A DNA stretch of 64,000 bases from contig OZ237747.1 of assembly GCA_965178125.1 (NCBI GenBank), positions 62,001 to 126,000 on the forward strand, given 5' to 3'. The stretch is from Bilabrum cf. latius. Taxonomy: Eukaryota; Bigyra: Bicosoecida; Bigyra; Bicosoecida. Every line of letters begins with the position of its first letter. Position 1 is the stretch's first letter. Made by a program: the position numbers and the translations under genes. The notes below the pieces were generated by a model. It saw nothing but the letters and a program-made list of their open reading frames with translations, was not told the DNA's origin and searched no databases. This document shows positions 13,261 through 20,906 of the stretch, in pieces.

Positions 13261-14606
13261 ATGCCGGGTCACCAGCGGCAGGCATAGTCTCCGGAGGTAG
13301 CGGCAGTACTAGTGCACAGTCGTAGGTGGGTTGGCCGGTTTGGAGATGCCAGAGGGACCCTCACCAACTCTTGGAGACAAGAGGAAACTATCGGCAAGGA
13401 CACCACCTGCATAAGGAAGAGATTACTGGCAGTAGGGTGATCTGCGTCCTTGCTCTCCTTATCAGGCTGCGGTAAGTTGTTGTACACCTGCCCCTGCTGG
13501 TCGTTGCCGTGTTGACTGCACTCCCGCCCCCCACTACCGTAGCATGCCGAGTGGCACCGTCTCGCTGTACCATGCCTTGTATACGCAGGACTGGATGGAG
13601 TGTGCGGTGCATATGCGTCCTATGGCAGTCTGTGTCCTTGCTCCACTTCTCGGGCTGCGGTGAGTTCAAGTGGGATATTGCTATGGCTGCCTCATTGGGT
13701 GTCGATGTTCAGTGGGCCTGCGCCCTGCTGGTCGTTGCCGTGTTGACTGCACTCCCGCCCCCCACTACCGAAGCATGCCGAGTGGCACCGTCTCGCTGTA
13801 CCATGCCTTGTATACGCAGGACTGGATGGAGTGTGCGGTGCATAGCGGCTGTGCATGCGCTATGAGGCAGGCTTGTACCGCTGCCGTTTCTCTAAGGCCA
13901 ACGATTCACCGCTGGCTTGGGATTAAGACATTCGTTGTGCAATATTTGGCACCATTTGTCATGGTTTTCGAATTGATTCTGTAACTTGTGGTGACCACTC
14001 GGCGGCCTGGTGCGTGCTGGAAAGCATCGCGGACTCCAACCAGACCACGGACTGGGTGGGTCTGACTCGGCCGCAGTAGAGCGAGATCTGAGCGACGTTC
14101 TCGCGGCAGGGTCAGGGGGGGGTGAGCTGACTTAGGAGGGGCTGCTACTTGTAGGCGATGGCTCCGAGGCTCGCCTCTGCAGATGGGCGACCTCCTGCGG
14201 TCTTCCACTAGGCTCCGCATCCCCTGGGCCGTGGCATGGAGGCGGGTGCTTAGAGGGTCGGCCAGTCCACCGTAGGCTCGGGCTCTGGCTCGTCGAATAC
14301 TCCGAAGACGAGGTCTGTAGAAGGGTCGAGTTGAACTGACCTCTGCTTATGACTTGAATGGCAAGCTTTGCTGCCACATCTTGCGAAGTACTACTGTACT
14401 ACCAATCAGTGGTCCATCGCGTGATACCGAAGTGAATATATTGTAAGTAAAAGAAATATACAACCTACTAGTACCCGATAAGCAAAAGCAGCAAGATTCA
14501 ATGCCAAGTTTATCCCCCTACCTGTGCCCAGGCGTGGGTAACTCATTCCACGCTTGGGCCATCGACCATGTGCCCAAGCGTGACCCCACGCTTGGGCACC
14601 GGGGGA
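13261..14606. other. Right internal region of the transposon: 3' end of gene 2, direct repeats, subterminal motifs
   Basis: After the gap, short open stretches end at TAA or TGA within ~210 bp, so the gene tail lies here but its frame is unknown. Splice-donor-like GGTAAGTT (13471) and GGTGAGTT (13657) suggest introns. Two direct repeat copies lie at 13493-13613 and 13725-13844. From 14524 inward to the terminal repeat there are four further copies of the TGCCCAAGCGTGGGA-type motif in alternating orientation (near 14524, 14547, 14570 and 14586). No other gene is supported. Confidence 0.5.
13493..13844 (+). repeat. Pair of ~120-bp direct repeats, 231-bp period
   Basis: The copies at 13493-13613 and 13725-13844 are nearly identical; for example, CCACTACCG is followed by T in one copy and A in the other. 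Looser similarity extends upstream, including the GGCTGCGGTRAGTT segments. It looks like a recent local duplication inside the transposon. Confidence 0.85.
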
Positions 14607-14659
14607 GGTGCCCAAGCGTGGGACCCCCCCCTCCCACGCTTGGGCACGGGAGGGGGACG
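14607..14659 (-). repeat. Right terminal inverted repeat of the transposon (53 bp)
   Basis: A perfect reverse complement of 1728-1780, including the run of eight G/C. Its outer edge is 72 bp upstream of the ATG of the short-chain dehydrogenase gene. Confidence 0.85.
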
Positions 14660-14731
14660 TTGAAAAGTCATCCCCCCGCCGGGCCTGGCCTGCTCCATTC
14701 TCCCAAGCCAGGTTAAGGAAGGTCAACGCTC

Positions 14732-15589
14732 ATGGCGATTGCATTGATAACGGGAGGTGCACGTGGTTTGGGACAGCAGTTCGCAATGAGGCTGCTCGAT
14801 GCAAAGGTGGTAACAAAGGTTGCTCTTTTAGATCTACTGGACAGCGTACATACGACTTCGGCAGATTTTAACGCGAAGTACGGGCCCGGTACCGCAATGG
14901 CAGTGAAGGTAGACGTGACCAATACAGAAGCTCTGGAAGCTGCGTTTGATCAAGCTGTAGCGTTTGGAGGGTCTGGCAAACTAGACGTGGTTATCAATAA
15001 CGCCGGAATCGCAACTCCAGGGCTTTCTAAAGCTCGTCCAGCCGTTCTGATCAATTTGCTAGCGGTAATTGAAGGCACACGGCTAGCACTGGATCGAATG
15101 GACGGGCAAGGATCCATCGTTAACGTTGCCTCGTACGCAGCCTGCGTTCGGGTGCCGTTCAGTCCCGTGTATGGAGCAACAAAATCGGCCGTGCTACACT
15201 TCTCCCGCTCTCTAAAGTACAAGGCTGCGGAGGGAATCCGCGTGACGGCCCTGTGCCCTTCCTTCGCAGACACCCCGATGGTTCGCGAGAGCATGGGCAT
15301 GCCCACCACGCAGTCTGCCATGTCTGTTTCCAGCGCCGTGTCTGCCCTGGGCACGCTCATGACAGCGGAGCACGTCGCCAACGAGATGCTCCGCCTGGTG
15401 CAGGACGAGTCTCTTGCAGGCGAGGGGCTTGTGGTCACCCCGAGAGGCACGTATGTGTACGAGGCCGGGCGGAGGCCATCTGCACCTGAAGGGGCGGAGA
15501 GGAGGGGGTCTGCCACTGCCACTGCCTCTTCGGTGAAAGCAGCCGCAGTTGGTCTGAAAGGGAGTATGCACGGCTCGGCCAAGTTGTAA
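14732..15589 (+). CDS. Short-chain dehydrogenase/reductase
   Basis: A 285-residue NAD(P)-dependent oxidoreductase of the classical SDR family, close in layout to 15-hydroxyprostaglandin dehydrogenase-type enzymes. The N-terminus MAIALITGGARGLG carries the TGxxxGxG nucleotide-binding motif. VINNAG lies near residue 90, the catalytic Ser region GSIVNVAS near residue 130, and YGATK (YxxxK) near residue 150. The C-terminal ~35 residues are a low-complexity tail without family counterpart. It ends at TAA. There is no in-frame TAG and no intron. Substrate cannot be told. Its promoter now borders the right transposon end and would originally have been shared with the gene at 70-1597. Confidence 0.9.
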   Translation: MAIALITGGARGLGQQFAMRLLDAKVVTKVALLDLLDSVHTTSADFNAKYGPGTAMAVKVDVTNTEALEAAFDQAVAFGGSGKLDVVINNAGIATPGLSKARPAVLINLLAVIEGTRLALDRMDGQGSIVNVASYAACVRVPFSPVYGATKSAVLHFSRSLKYKAAEGIRVTALCPSFADTPMVRESMGMPTTQSAMSVSSAVSALGTLMTAEHVANEMLRLVQDESLAGEGLVVTPRGTYVYEAGRRPSAPEGAERRGSATATASSVKAAAVGLKGSMHGSAKL

Positions 15590-15801
15590 CTGAGTGCAGT
15601 GCTGCAATCGGTGAAATACAGAAAACCATCTTGATTGTCGTTTCGCCGCACGCGGCACCGACCTGCCCTGCTGTATACTCGCAAGCAACTCCAAACAGGA
15701 CCAGAATCATGCACATGGGCATGCGTTTAATCTGTCCGATACCTATAATTCTCACTTCGAGCCAGTCGCCCGGTCTTCCATCCTGGGTACAGTGAGTGCC
15801 C
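15590..15801. other. Convergent spacer, dehydrogenase / succinyl-CoA ligase
   Basis: 212 bp holding both 3' ends. No gene and no clear polyadenylation signal recognised. Confidence 0.4.
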
Positions 15802-17590
15802 TCAGAGGGGCAGCTCGAAGTTCACGTCCACGTTGATCTCCTCTGCCTGACTCACGATGTTGGCCACCTTGACGGCCTTCTCGGCAGCCTCGTCCAGGTC
15901 GTCCACCATGATGACCCGCACCTCGTCCGAGGCTGCTTCCATGACCTTCTTGGCGTTGTCCACGTTGGTCCCCTGCAGCCGCACGATGAGCGGCTTCCTC
16001 AGCCCGATCGACTTGGCCGCCGCCACGATTCCCTTGGCGATCATGGACGTGTCCACGATCCCGCCAAAGATGTTCACCAGGATGGCGCGCACCTTCTCGT
16101 CCGAATTAAGGATCTTGAAGGCCGCCTGCACCTGCTTCTCGGTGGCGCCCCCGCCCACGTCCAGAAAGTTGGCCGGGTTGCCCTCGTGCAACTTGATGAT
16201 GTCCAGGGTGGCCATGGCAAGCCCTGCCCCGTTGACCATGCACCCGATGTCCCCGTCCAGCCCGATGTAGTTCAGGTCCCACTTGGCCGCCTCCACCTCC
16301 CTCGCGTCCTCCTGCGCCTCGTCCCTCTGCGCGAAAATGTCCGACTGGCGGAACTCGGCGTTGTCATCGAAATTGATCTTGGCATCGCACACAAACACGC
16401 CGCCCTCGGGCGTCTCAGCGAGCGGGTTCACCTCCACCAGAGTTGCGTCTGTGCTAAGGAACATCTTGTAGAGCGACTTGGTCGTGGACTCGATCTTGGC
16501 CTTGCCATCCTCGCTATCGAAGCCCAGAAAGTGAGCCAGCTCGTCGATCTGAGCGTCCGTGGGACCCGCCTCCATGTTGACCACGGGCACCTTCATGATC
16601 GCCTCCGGGGTCTGCTCCGCCACGTCCTCGATCGAGGTGCCGCCCTTGTACGACGCCACGATCACGGGGCCGCCCGTGCCTCGGTCCATGAGCAAACTCA
16701 AGTACAGTTCCCTGCGCATGTATAACCTCTCCATCAAGAAAACCCTGTCCACGGGGCGCCCCTCTGCCCCCGTCTGCTTGGTCACCAGCTGCTGCTGCAG
16801 CATCTTGCCGGCCAGGTCTTTCGCCTGCGCCGGGCGCGTGCAGATGTGCACACCGCCCTAGAACCCGTTCGTGAACGTACCCAAGCCCCTGCCACCTGCC
16901 AGAACCTATGCCTTGATTACAACGTCGGCTGAATCTGCGATGCACTAGCAAAGGCGCGAAGCGATCCGCAATGCTGACCAATGGCTCAAATCGGGAAGCA
17001 ATCGGACAGCGAGCTAAAGCATCAAGTCCGCAGCTATGGCATGAGTTGCGGCCAATCAAGGGCATCGACGCGTCTGTACATATGCTTTGCTTTGGGCGAT
17101 GCAGCAATAGCCACAACGATGCGCTGAGGTGTGTCGGAATTCCCCAGCACACCGCCAGCGCACCGCAAGCTTTCAAGTCTCACTGCCTCCACCGCTGATC
17201 TCATGATACGCTGCTTCCGCCTCTTCTGCTGTTGAAGCCACAGCACTACGCGGGACAGGCACACCGTACTGCTTCATGATCTCCATGGACTGGTATTCGT
17301 GCAGATTCAAGTACCTTCGCTGGGCACCTGCCCTGAGTCGCGGAGCCTGCGGGTCAAGAAATCGGAATGAGTGTCTCAGAAAGCAAACAATAGCAAATGG
17401 AAGTCGATTATTCCTATCAGATCCATTGCAGTCGGCCAGGGGCGCGGGCGCTAATGGCATATAGTGCAACTATTCGCCGGTACCGGCTGCACCTTGCCCT
17501 GGGGCATAGCTTGAGGTGACTGAACGTGATTCTCACCAGGGCTGCGTTACGAGCAGGCCTTAGGAAGTGTCTCAAACGCCCAAGAGCCAT
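15802..17590 (-). CDS. SUCLA2: Succinyl-CoA ligase (ADP-forming) subunit beta, mitochondrial
   Basis: The beta subunit of the TCA-cycle enzyme that converts succinyl-CoA, ADP and phosphate to succinate, CoA and ATP in the matrix. There are three exons: 17537-17590, 17184-17346 and 15802-16934. Introns are 190 and 249 bp, both ending CGCAG. The spliced product is 449 residues, the usual size. Exon 1 encodes an Arg-rich presequence (MALGRLRHFLRPARNAAL). The mature part starts near RYLNLHEYQSMEIMKQYG. The ATP-grasp landmark KAQVLAGGRG and the following GFQGGVH each have TAG at Q. NINFDDNAEFRQ-like, YIGLDGDIGCMVNGAG and LDVGGGAT motifs follow. It ends VDVNFELPL then TGA. The KAQVLAGGRG position is invariant in the family and is the best evidence that UAG is glutamine. 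It is divergent from the LC8-like gene. Confidence 0.96.
16935..17183 (-). other. Intron 2 of the succinyl-CoA ligase gene (249 bp)
   Basis: The donor GTGAGA follows GGAGGCA and the acceptor is GTGCATCGCAG. Splicing is phase 1 (A + AT) and restores the run into ADVVIKAQVLAGGRG. Confidence 0.85.
17347..17536 (-). other. Intron 1 of the succinyl-CoA ligase gene (190 bp)
   Basis: The donor GTGAGA follows GCAGCCCTG and the acceptor is TTGACCCGCAG before GCTCCGCG. Splicing is phase 0 and joins the mitochondrial presequence to the conserved body. Confidence 0.85.
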
Positions 17591-17731
17591 GATTTGCTCT
17601 GTGCGGCTGTGTTTTGGCTGGATGTTGCAACTCTGCGGGAATTACGAAAATCGTGGCCAAGTGCACGTTACATCACCAACGGTACTGATCTCTTTCGTGA
17701 GGCCACCGAGCGTGTAAGACTCGTTTCAGAG
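17591..17731. promoter_or_regulatory. Bidirectional promoter, succinyl-CoA ligase / LC8-like gene
   Basis: Only 141 bp separate the two divergent start codons. No TATA-like element stands out. Confidence 0.5.
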
Positions 17732-18172
17732 ATGTCAGCAGCTGCTAAATAGCCATCGATAGCAGTTGGATCTGCAGACCCTGCAGCTGAAGAGGATAAG
17801 CCATTGGTGCCTGTGTTTTTGTCAGGAAATATGCCGTCAGAGTTGAGACCGAAAGTATACGAGAAAGCAATGGAAGCATTGAAGGAGAAAGAAGCCGAGA
17901 AAGATGTTGCTACAATAATTAAGAAGTCGTGCGAGGAAGAGTTCAAGGGGATGTGGCACTGCATCGTAGGAGTCGAGTACGGCGCATCGCTCTCAACCGA
18001 AACTGGCTTTGTCCTTTTCTTCCGCGTTGGATTGCAGAATATCCTCGTATTTCGAACTCTTGATGATGAAAAATACGCTAGAGATCTACCCGAAGAGGAG
18101 GAAGACGATGAGGAGGACAGTGAAGCCGGGGACGACGAAGACGGTGCTGGCGAATCGAAAGGCGAGGACTGA
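17732..18172 (+). CDS. Dynein light chain LC8-type protein with acidic tail
   Basis: A 146-residue protein. After a short N-terminus (MSAAAKQ, with TAG as the Q at 17750-17752) comes a DYNLL-type domain. SGNMPSELRPKVYEKAMEAL corresponds to the first helix. KDVATIIKKSCEEEFKGMWH leads to WHCIVG, the family hallmark. The core strands end FRVGLQNILVFRTLD, where LC8 has FYLGQVAILLFKSG. A Glu/Asp-rich tail of ~35 residues is added. LC8 proteins are dimeric hubs of dynein arms and many other complexes. The start is the first ATG in frame; the frame is open further upstream but into the neighbour's first exon. Stop TGA. Confidence 0.88.
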
Positions 18173-18359
18173 CTGAGCCGAATGTTTACTTTATTGATAC
18201 GAAATTGTACTAGGATCAGGCATGGATCTTAAGCAGCTCTACCAATCGGCAGGCTCATCAAACATCACGCGAAGGCAGCCGCGGAGCTGGATAACAAAGG
18301 TCGCGCTGGATGGATACGAAGCTGCCGCGGCACCTGCTCCGCCCCACCTTGCCTCGGAC

Positions 18360-19223
18360 TCACCTCCGAGGCATTCCACCACCAGATCGAGGTGCGAACC
18401 CCCGTTCTGCCCGCAGGCCAGACCTCGGAGACACGGCGGTCCCAGGCTCAGAGCGGCCAGCACTGGCAGTGGCACCTCCCGGCCGTCCGCGGCCCCTGCT
18501 GCCCCGCCCCCGCCCCCGGCCCGCTCCTCCTGCCGCGCGAGTCCGAACTGAGCCACCACGTGCAGGCGATCCGGGCCCAGCAGTGGATGCCACTGTGGAG
18601 GAGTCTTCGCTCGCGGCCAGCCTCAGCTCCGGCGGGACGTGGCCGTCAATCAGCACGCTTGCTCTGCGTAACACCCTGTGCAAACCCCCCGAAAGCATAA
18701 CTGTAGTTTCGAACCCTCTGTACAGTAGAGCTGTCGTGCAATATGGTGCTTCCTCTTCGTTTGCATCGTACAAGACCACGAGCGGCGTGCCAGCCGCTGC
18801 TGATCCCCGAAGCTTCTTGTACAATGCGGCAGGTACTCGATCTCCGCGAATTTTCGATGCCGGCAGATTCACAGCGTCCATGAGGCGGCATCGAGCAAAC
18901 TCTTCCTCTGGTCTACAGTCCACTAGAACGATGCCGTTGCTAGCAGCTTCAAATGAACTTGCCGGAGGAGCGTCCTCGGATGCACCAGCTTTGGCATGGA
19001 CCATCAATCTGTACAGTTCTCGCAGAGACATTCTGTCGAATTCTTCGAGCCGACGCTGCAATATCTCCTTTTCAGTCGGAGGCGGCCTTCGTCTTTTGCT
19101 CGCACTCTTTCCTGTGTCCAATGACGATTTCACGTGAGCAAACCGCCCAGGTTTGCCAGGCAACGATTCTGTTGCCTTTGCTGCTGGCTTCTTAATCTTA
19201 TCTCTACCGAACGCGCATGCCAT
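18360..19223 (-). CDS. CEP41: CEP41-like centrosomal/ciliary rhodanese-domain protein
   Basis: A 287-residue protein. Near the N-terminus GRFAHVKSSLDTGKS matches the CEP41 signature (NPRYQHIKSRLDTGNS in animals). A rhodanese-like domain follows: VLVDCRPEEEFARCRLMDAV, then LVVLYDANEEEA and YRGFETTVMLSGGL, paralleling CEP41's LYDDDERLA and RGFENLFMLSGGL. The active-site Cys of true rhodaneses is absent, as in CEP41. CEP41 acts at the ciliary base and in tubulin polyglutamylation, so this implies a cilium. The C-terminal ~70 residues are Ser/Gly/Arg-rich. I start at ATG 19223 (MACAFGRDKIKKP); the frame is open further upstream without a better start. Stop TGA. No in-frame TAG. Confidence 0.85.
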   Translation of the reverse strand: MACAFGRDKIKKPAAKATESLPGKPGRFAHVKSSLDTGKSASKRRRPPPTEKEILQRRLEEFDRMSLRELYRLMVHAKAGASEDAPPASSFEAASNGIVLVDCRPEEEFARCRLMDAVNLPASKIRGDRVPAALYKKLRGSAAAGTPLVVLYDANEEEAPYCTTALLYRGFETTVMLSGGLHRVLRRASVLIDGHVPPELRLAASEDSSTVASTAGPGSPARGGSVRTRAAGGAGRGRGRGSRGRGRPGGATASAGRSEPGTAVSPRSGLRAERGFAPRSGGGMPRR

Positions 19224-19339
19224 GACCGCCCCAAGCCTAGAAATATACTTTCCAACGTCTTTCTGCAGTGCGGGGGTTCCGGCTTTCGCAAATGCACAAC
19301 TTGAAGTCACGAGCCGATTGTGCGTACGTGTGTCGTAGC
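19224..19339. promoter_or_regulatory. Bidirectional promoter, CEP41-like gene / unknown gene
   Basis: 116 bp between two divergent ATGs. No recognisable element. Confidence 0.45.
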
Positions 19340-20584
19340 ATGGAGCAAACAGCCTGGCAAGCAGCTCAAAAGGCCGCCAGGTTCGACGCCGGCAGAAGGT
19401 ACCGCGACGATACCGCACCAAGCACAGTATTCGATTTGAAAAAGGCTGCAACTTTGCAGACATCAGCTGGCAGATCACAGGCGCCGCTGCATCCATAGCA
19501 AGTTGAACCTGGGATTGAGCTTGACTGGGCGGGTAATGTTGTTCGGCGACCGCTGAGGCAGCGCCCGCAGGACAGCACGGGCGGAGTAGCCGGCGCGCTC
19601 GGCTACGGCCAGACGCTGGGCAAGGGTTTGGTTCCGCAGCGCGATACTCACAGACACCAGAGTCGAAGACTTTTTGCCGACAGAGATTTGCGACAGCATT
19701 CGTACGGTGGGGGCGGTAAAGCGGCCGCAAAGTCCAGCTTGCCAGCAAGTCCCGGCAGCGCTGCGCTTGCGAAGGCGGTTGCACAGAGCGGGCCTGGGGC
19801 TCACAACTCAAAGCACTGGGTGTCGAGCACACAAGCGATGCTGGAGGGCAAGCGCCACGACGAGCTTGGCTTGGAGCCTCGGCGGGGTCGCGGCCGTCTC
19901 AACCCGACCGGGGATGGTGCTCGCTCGTCATCAGCCGCGCCCCAGTCCTCCGTGGACCGCATGATGATGATGCGCAGGCAGAGAGAGGGCGGCAGCATGG
20001 GGGTGATCGCTCCCCAGGAGGAGGACCTGATGGCTCGTAGTCGTCGCCAGCAGCGAGGTGCACGTGCAGGTTCAGGCGCAGTCGCAGGCGCGCCCGGCCT
20101 CGGGCTGCTGCCACGCTCCACCTCGCCTCTGGGACTCCCTGGGAGCAGGGCACTGCCCGGGGCGGGCACTTCGGCCAGCAGGGTGGGCATGGCCGGCGCC
20201 CAATTGCTGGGCACAGGCCGCGTGGCAGCCCACCGAGATGGGCTGCTGCTGTCCGTGGCAGAGGCGGTGGCCCGTGCCCCCGAGGTGGAGAGGGTGCGTC
20301 CCCCTGGCGGGGTGGGCATGCTGGAGAGTGCGGCGGGGAGGATGGCGCGCAGGGGGGACCTTGATCTTGGAGCAGATGCGGGCAGCAGCGCGCAGAGAAG
20401 CTAGACTGTCAGTGGACCCGGGCCTCGGGCCCAGGGTGTGGGCACCACTGCCACGGTGGGAGGGCGAGGCAGCAAGGACTCTTCTGCTTCAAAACCTCCG
20501 CCACCCCTTGCTGGCTACACGGGAGGCCTGAGAGAAGGGCCAAGGCGACTCGGCATGCACGAGTACTTCTACCGCGGAAGGTGA
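19340..20584 (+). CDS. Unknown basic, low-complexity protein
   Basis: 414 residues from ATG 19340 (MEQTAWQAAQKAARF) to TGA at 20582-20584, with two TAG codons read as Gln (HPQQVEPG and RSQTVSG). The N-terminal ~110 residues look folded (TAPSTVFDLKKAATLQTSAG, GYGQTLGKGLVPQRDTHRHQ). The middle is Gly/Ala/Arg/Ser-rich. The C-terminus ends PLAGYTGGLREGPRRLGMHE followed by YFYRGR. The Pro-x-x-Gly-Tyr-Thr-Gly pattern faintly recalls short motifs of ciliary microtubule-associated proteins, and the gene shares a promoter with the CEP41-like gene, but this is not enough to name it. Confidence 0.7.
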
Positions 20585-20906
20585 TGGAGGCGGGATGATC
20601 CAGATGGTGCTTGAAGCCCAACGGAACTTACGAACAACTGATCCAGGCTCTTCTCAGTCCCGCCAAGTGGCATGACCTCGAGCTGACGTGTGGCCCAGAT
20701 TTAACAAAATGTAGTATTGCCCAGACCGCGGGATCATGCGCAATCCGAGCCCAGTCAGTCCATCCTTCTGGATCATCCAAGCCCAATCAGTAGCTATAAA
20801 CAGTCGATTCATTCAGATCCAATCCATGATGCAACCCACGTGAGCGGCATCGAATGCTCTCACGCACTCCGAGCGAGCCCGCGCAAGCATGCAGCGCGCC
20901 CCCTCG
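20585..20906. other. Convergent intergenic spacer, no gene seen
   Basis: 322 bp between two converging stop codons. It contains scattered imperfect copies of short CCAGTCAGTCCAT/CCCAATCAG-like words near 20745-20800. It should hold both 3' ends. Nothing else is supported. Confidence 0.5.

Larger units (their letters stand above)
1728..14659. mobile_element. 12.9-kb DNA transposon, KDZ/Plavaka-like, with 53-bp terminal inverted repeats
   Basis: The element is bounded by perfect 53-bp inverted repeats at 1728-1780 and 14607-14659. Inside are two divergently transcribed long genes (2378-8353 on the minus strand, 9202 to the gap on the plus strand) and subterminal copies of a 15-bp motif in both orientations. 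The interior is visibly less GC-rich than the host genes to its right. The transposase assignment rests on weak motif resemblance to the Plavaka/KDZ/Tnp2 group. No clear target-site duplication is visible: the flanks read GGAATT before and TTGAAA after, sharing at most TT. Both genes are free of TAA, TGA and frameshifts apart from one clean intron, so the copy may be recent or active. It separates two host genes that would otherwise be a ~200-bp divergent pair. Confidence 0.7.

Noticed and set aside
1290-14400. Interpretation of the many short frames as pseudogenes or decayed DNA
   Set aside because: Fragments share one frame per strand over thousands of bases and are separated only by TAG, never TAA or TGA (except inside a clean intron). 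Decay would give all three stops and frameshifts.
1721-14667. 8-bp target-site duplication expected for KDZ elements
   Set aside because: Flanks CGGAATT and TTGAAAAG do not match beyond TT. Either the insertion is old, the true edge differs by a few bases, or the family makes another duplication.
18220-18362. Extra 3' intron and exon for the CEP41-like gene (GGAG|GTGAGT donor at its stop)
   Set aside because: The only nearby acceptor ends TCCAG, not CGCAG, and would add just a few residues before TGA.
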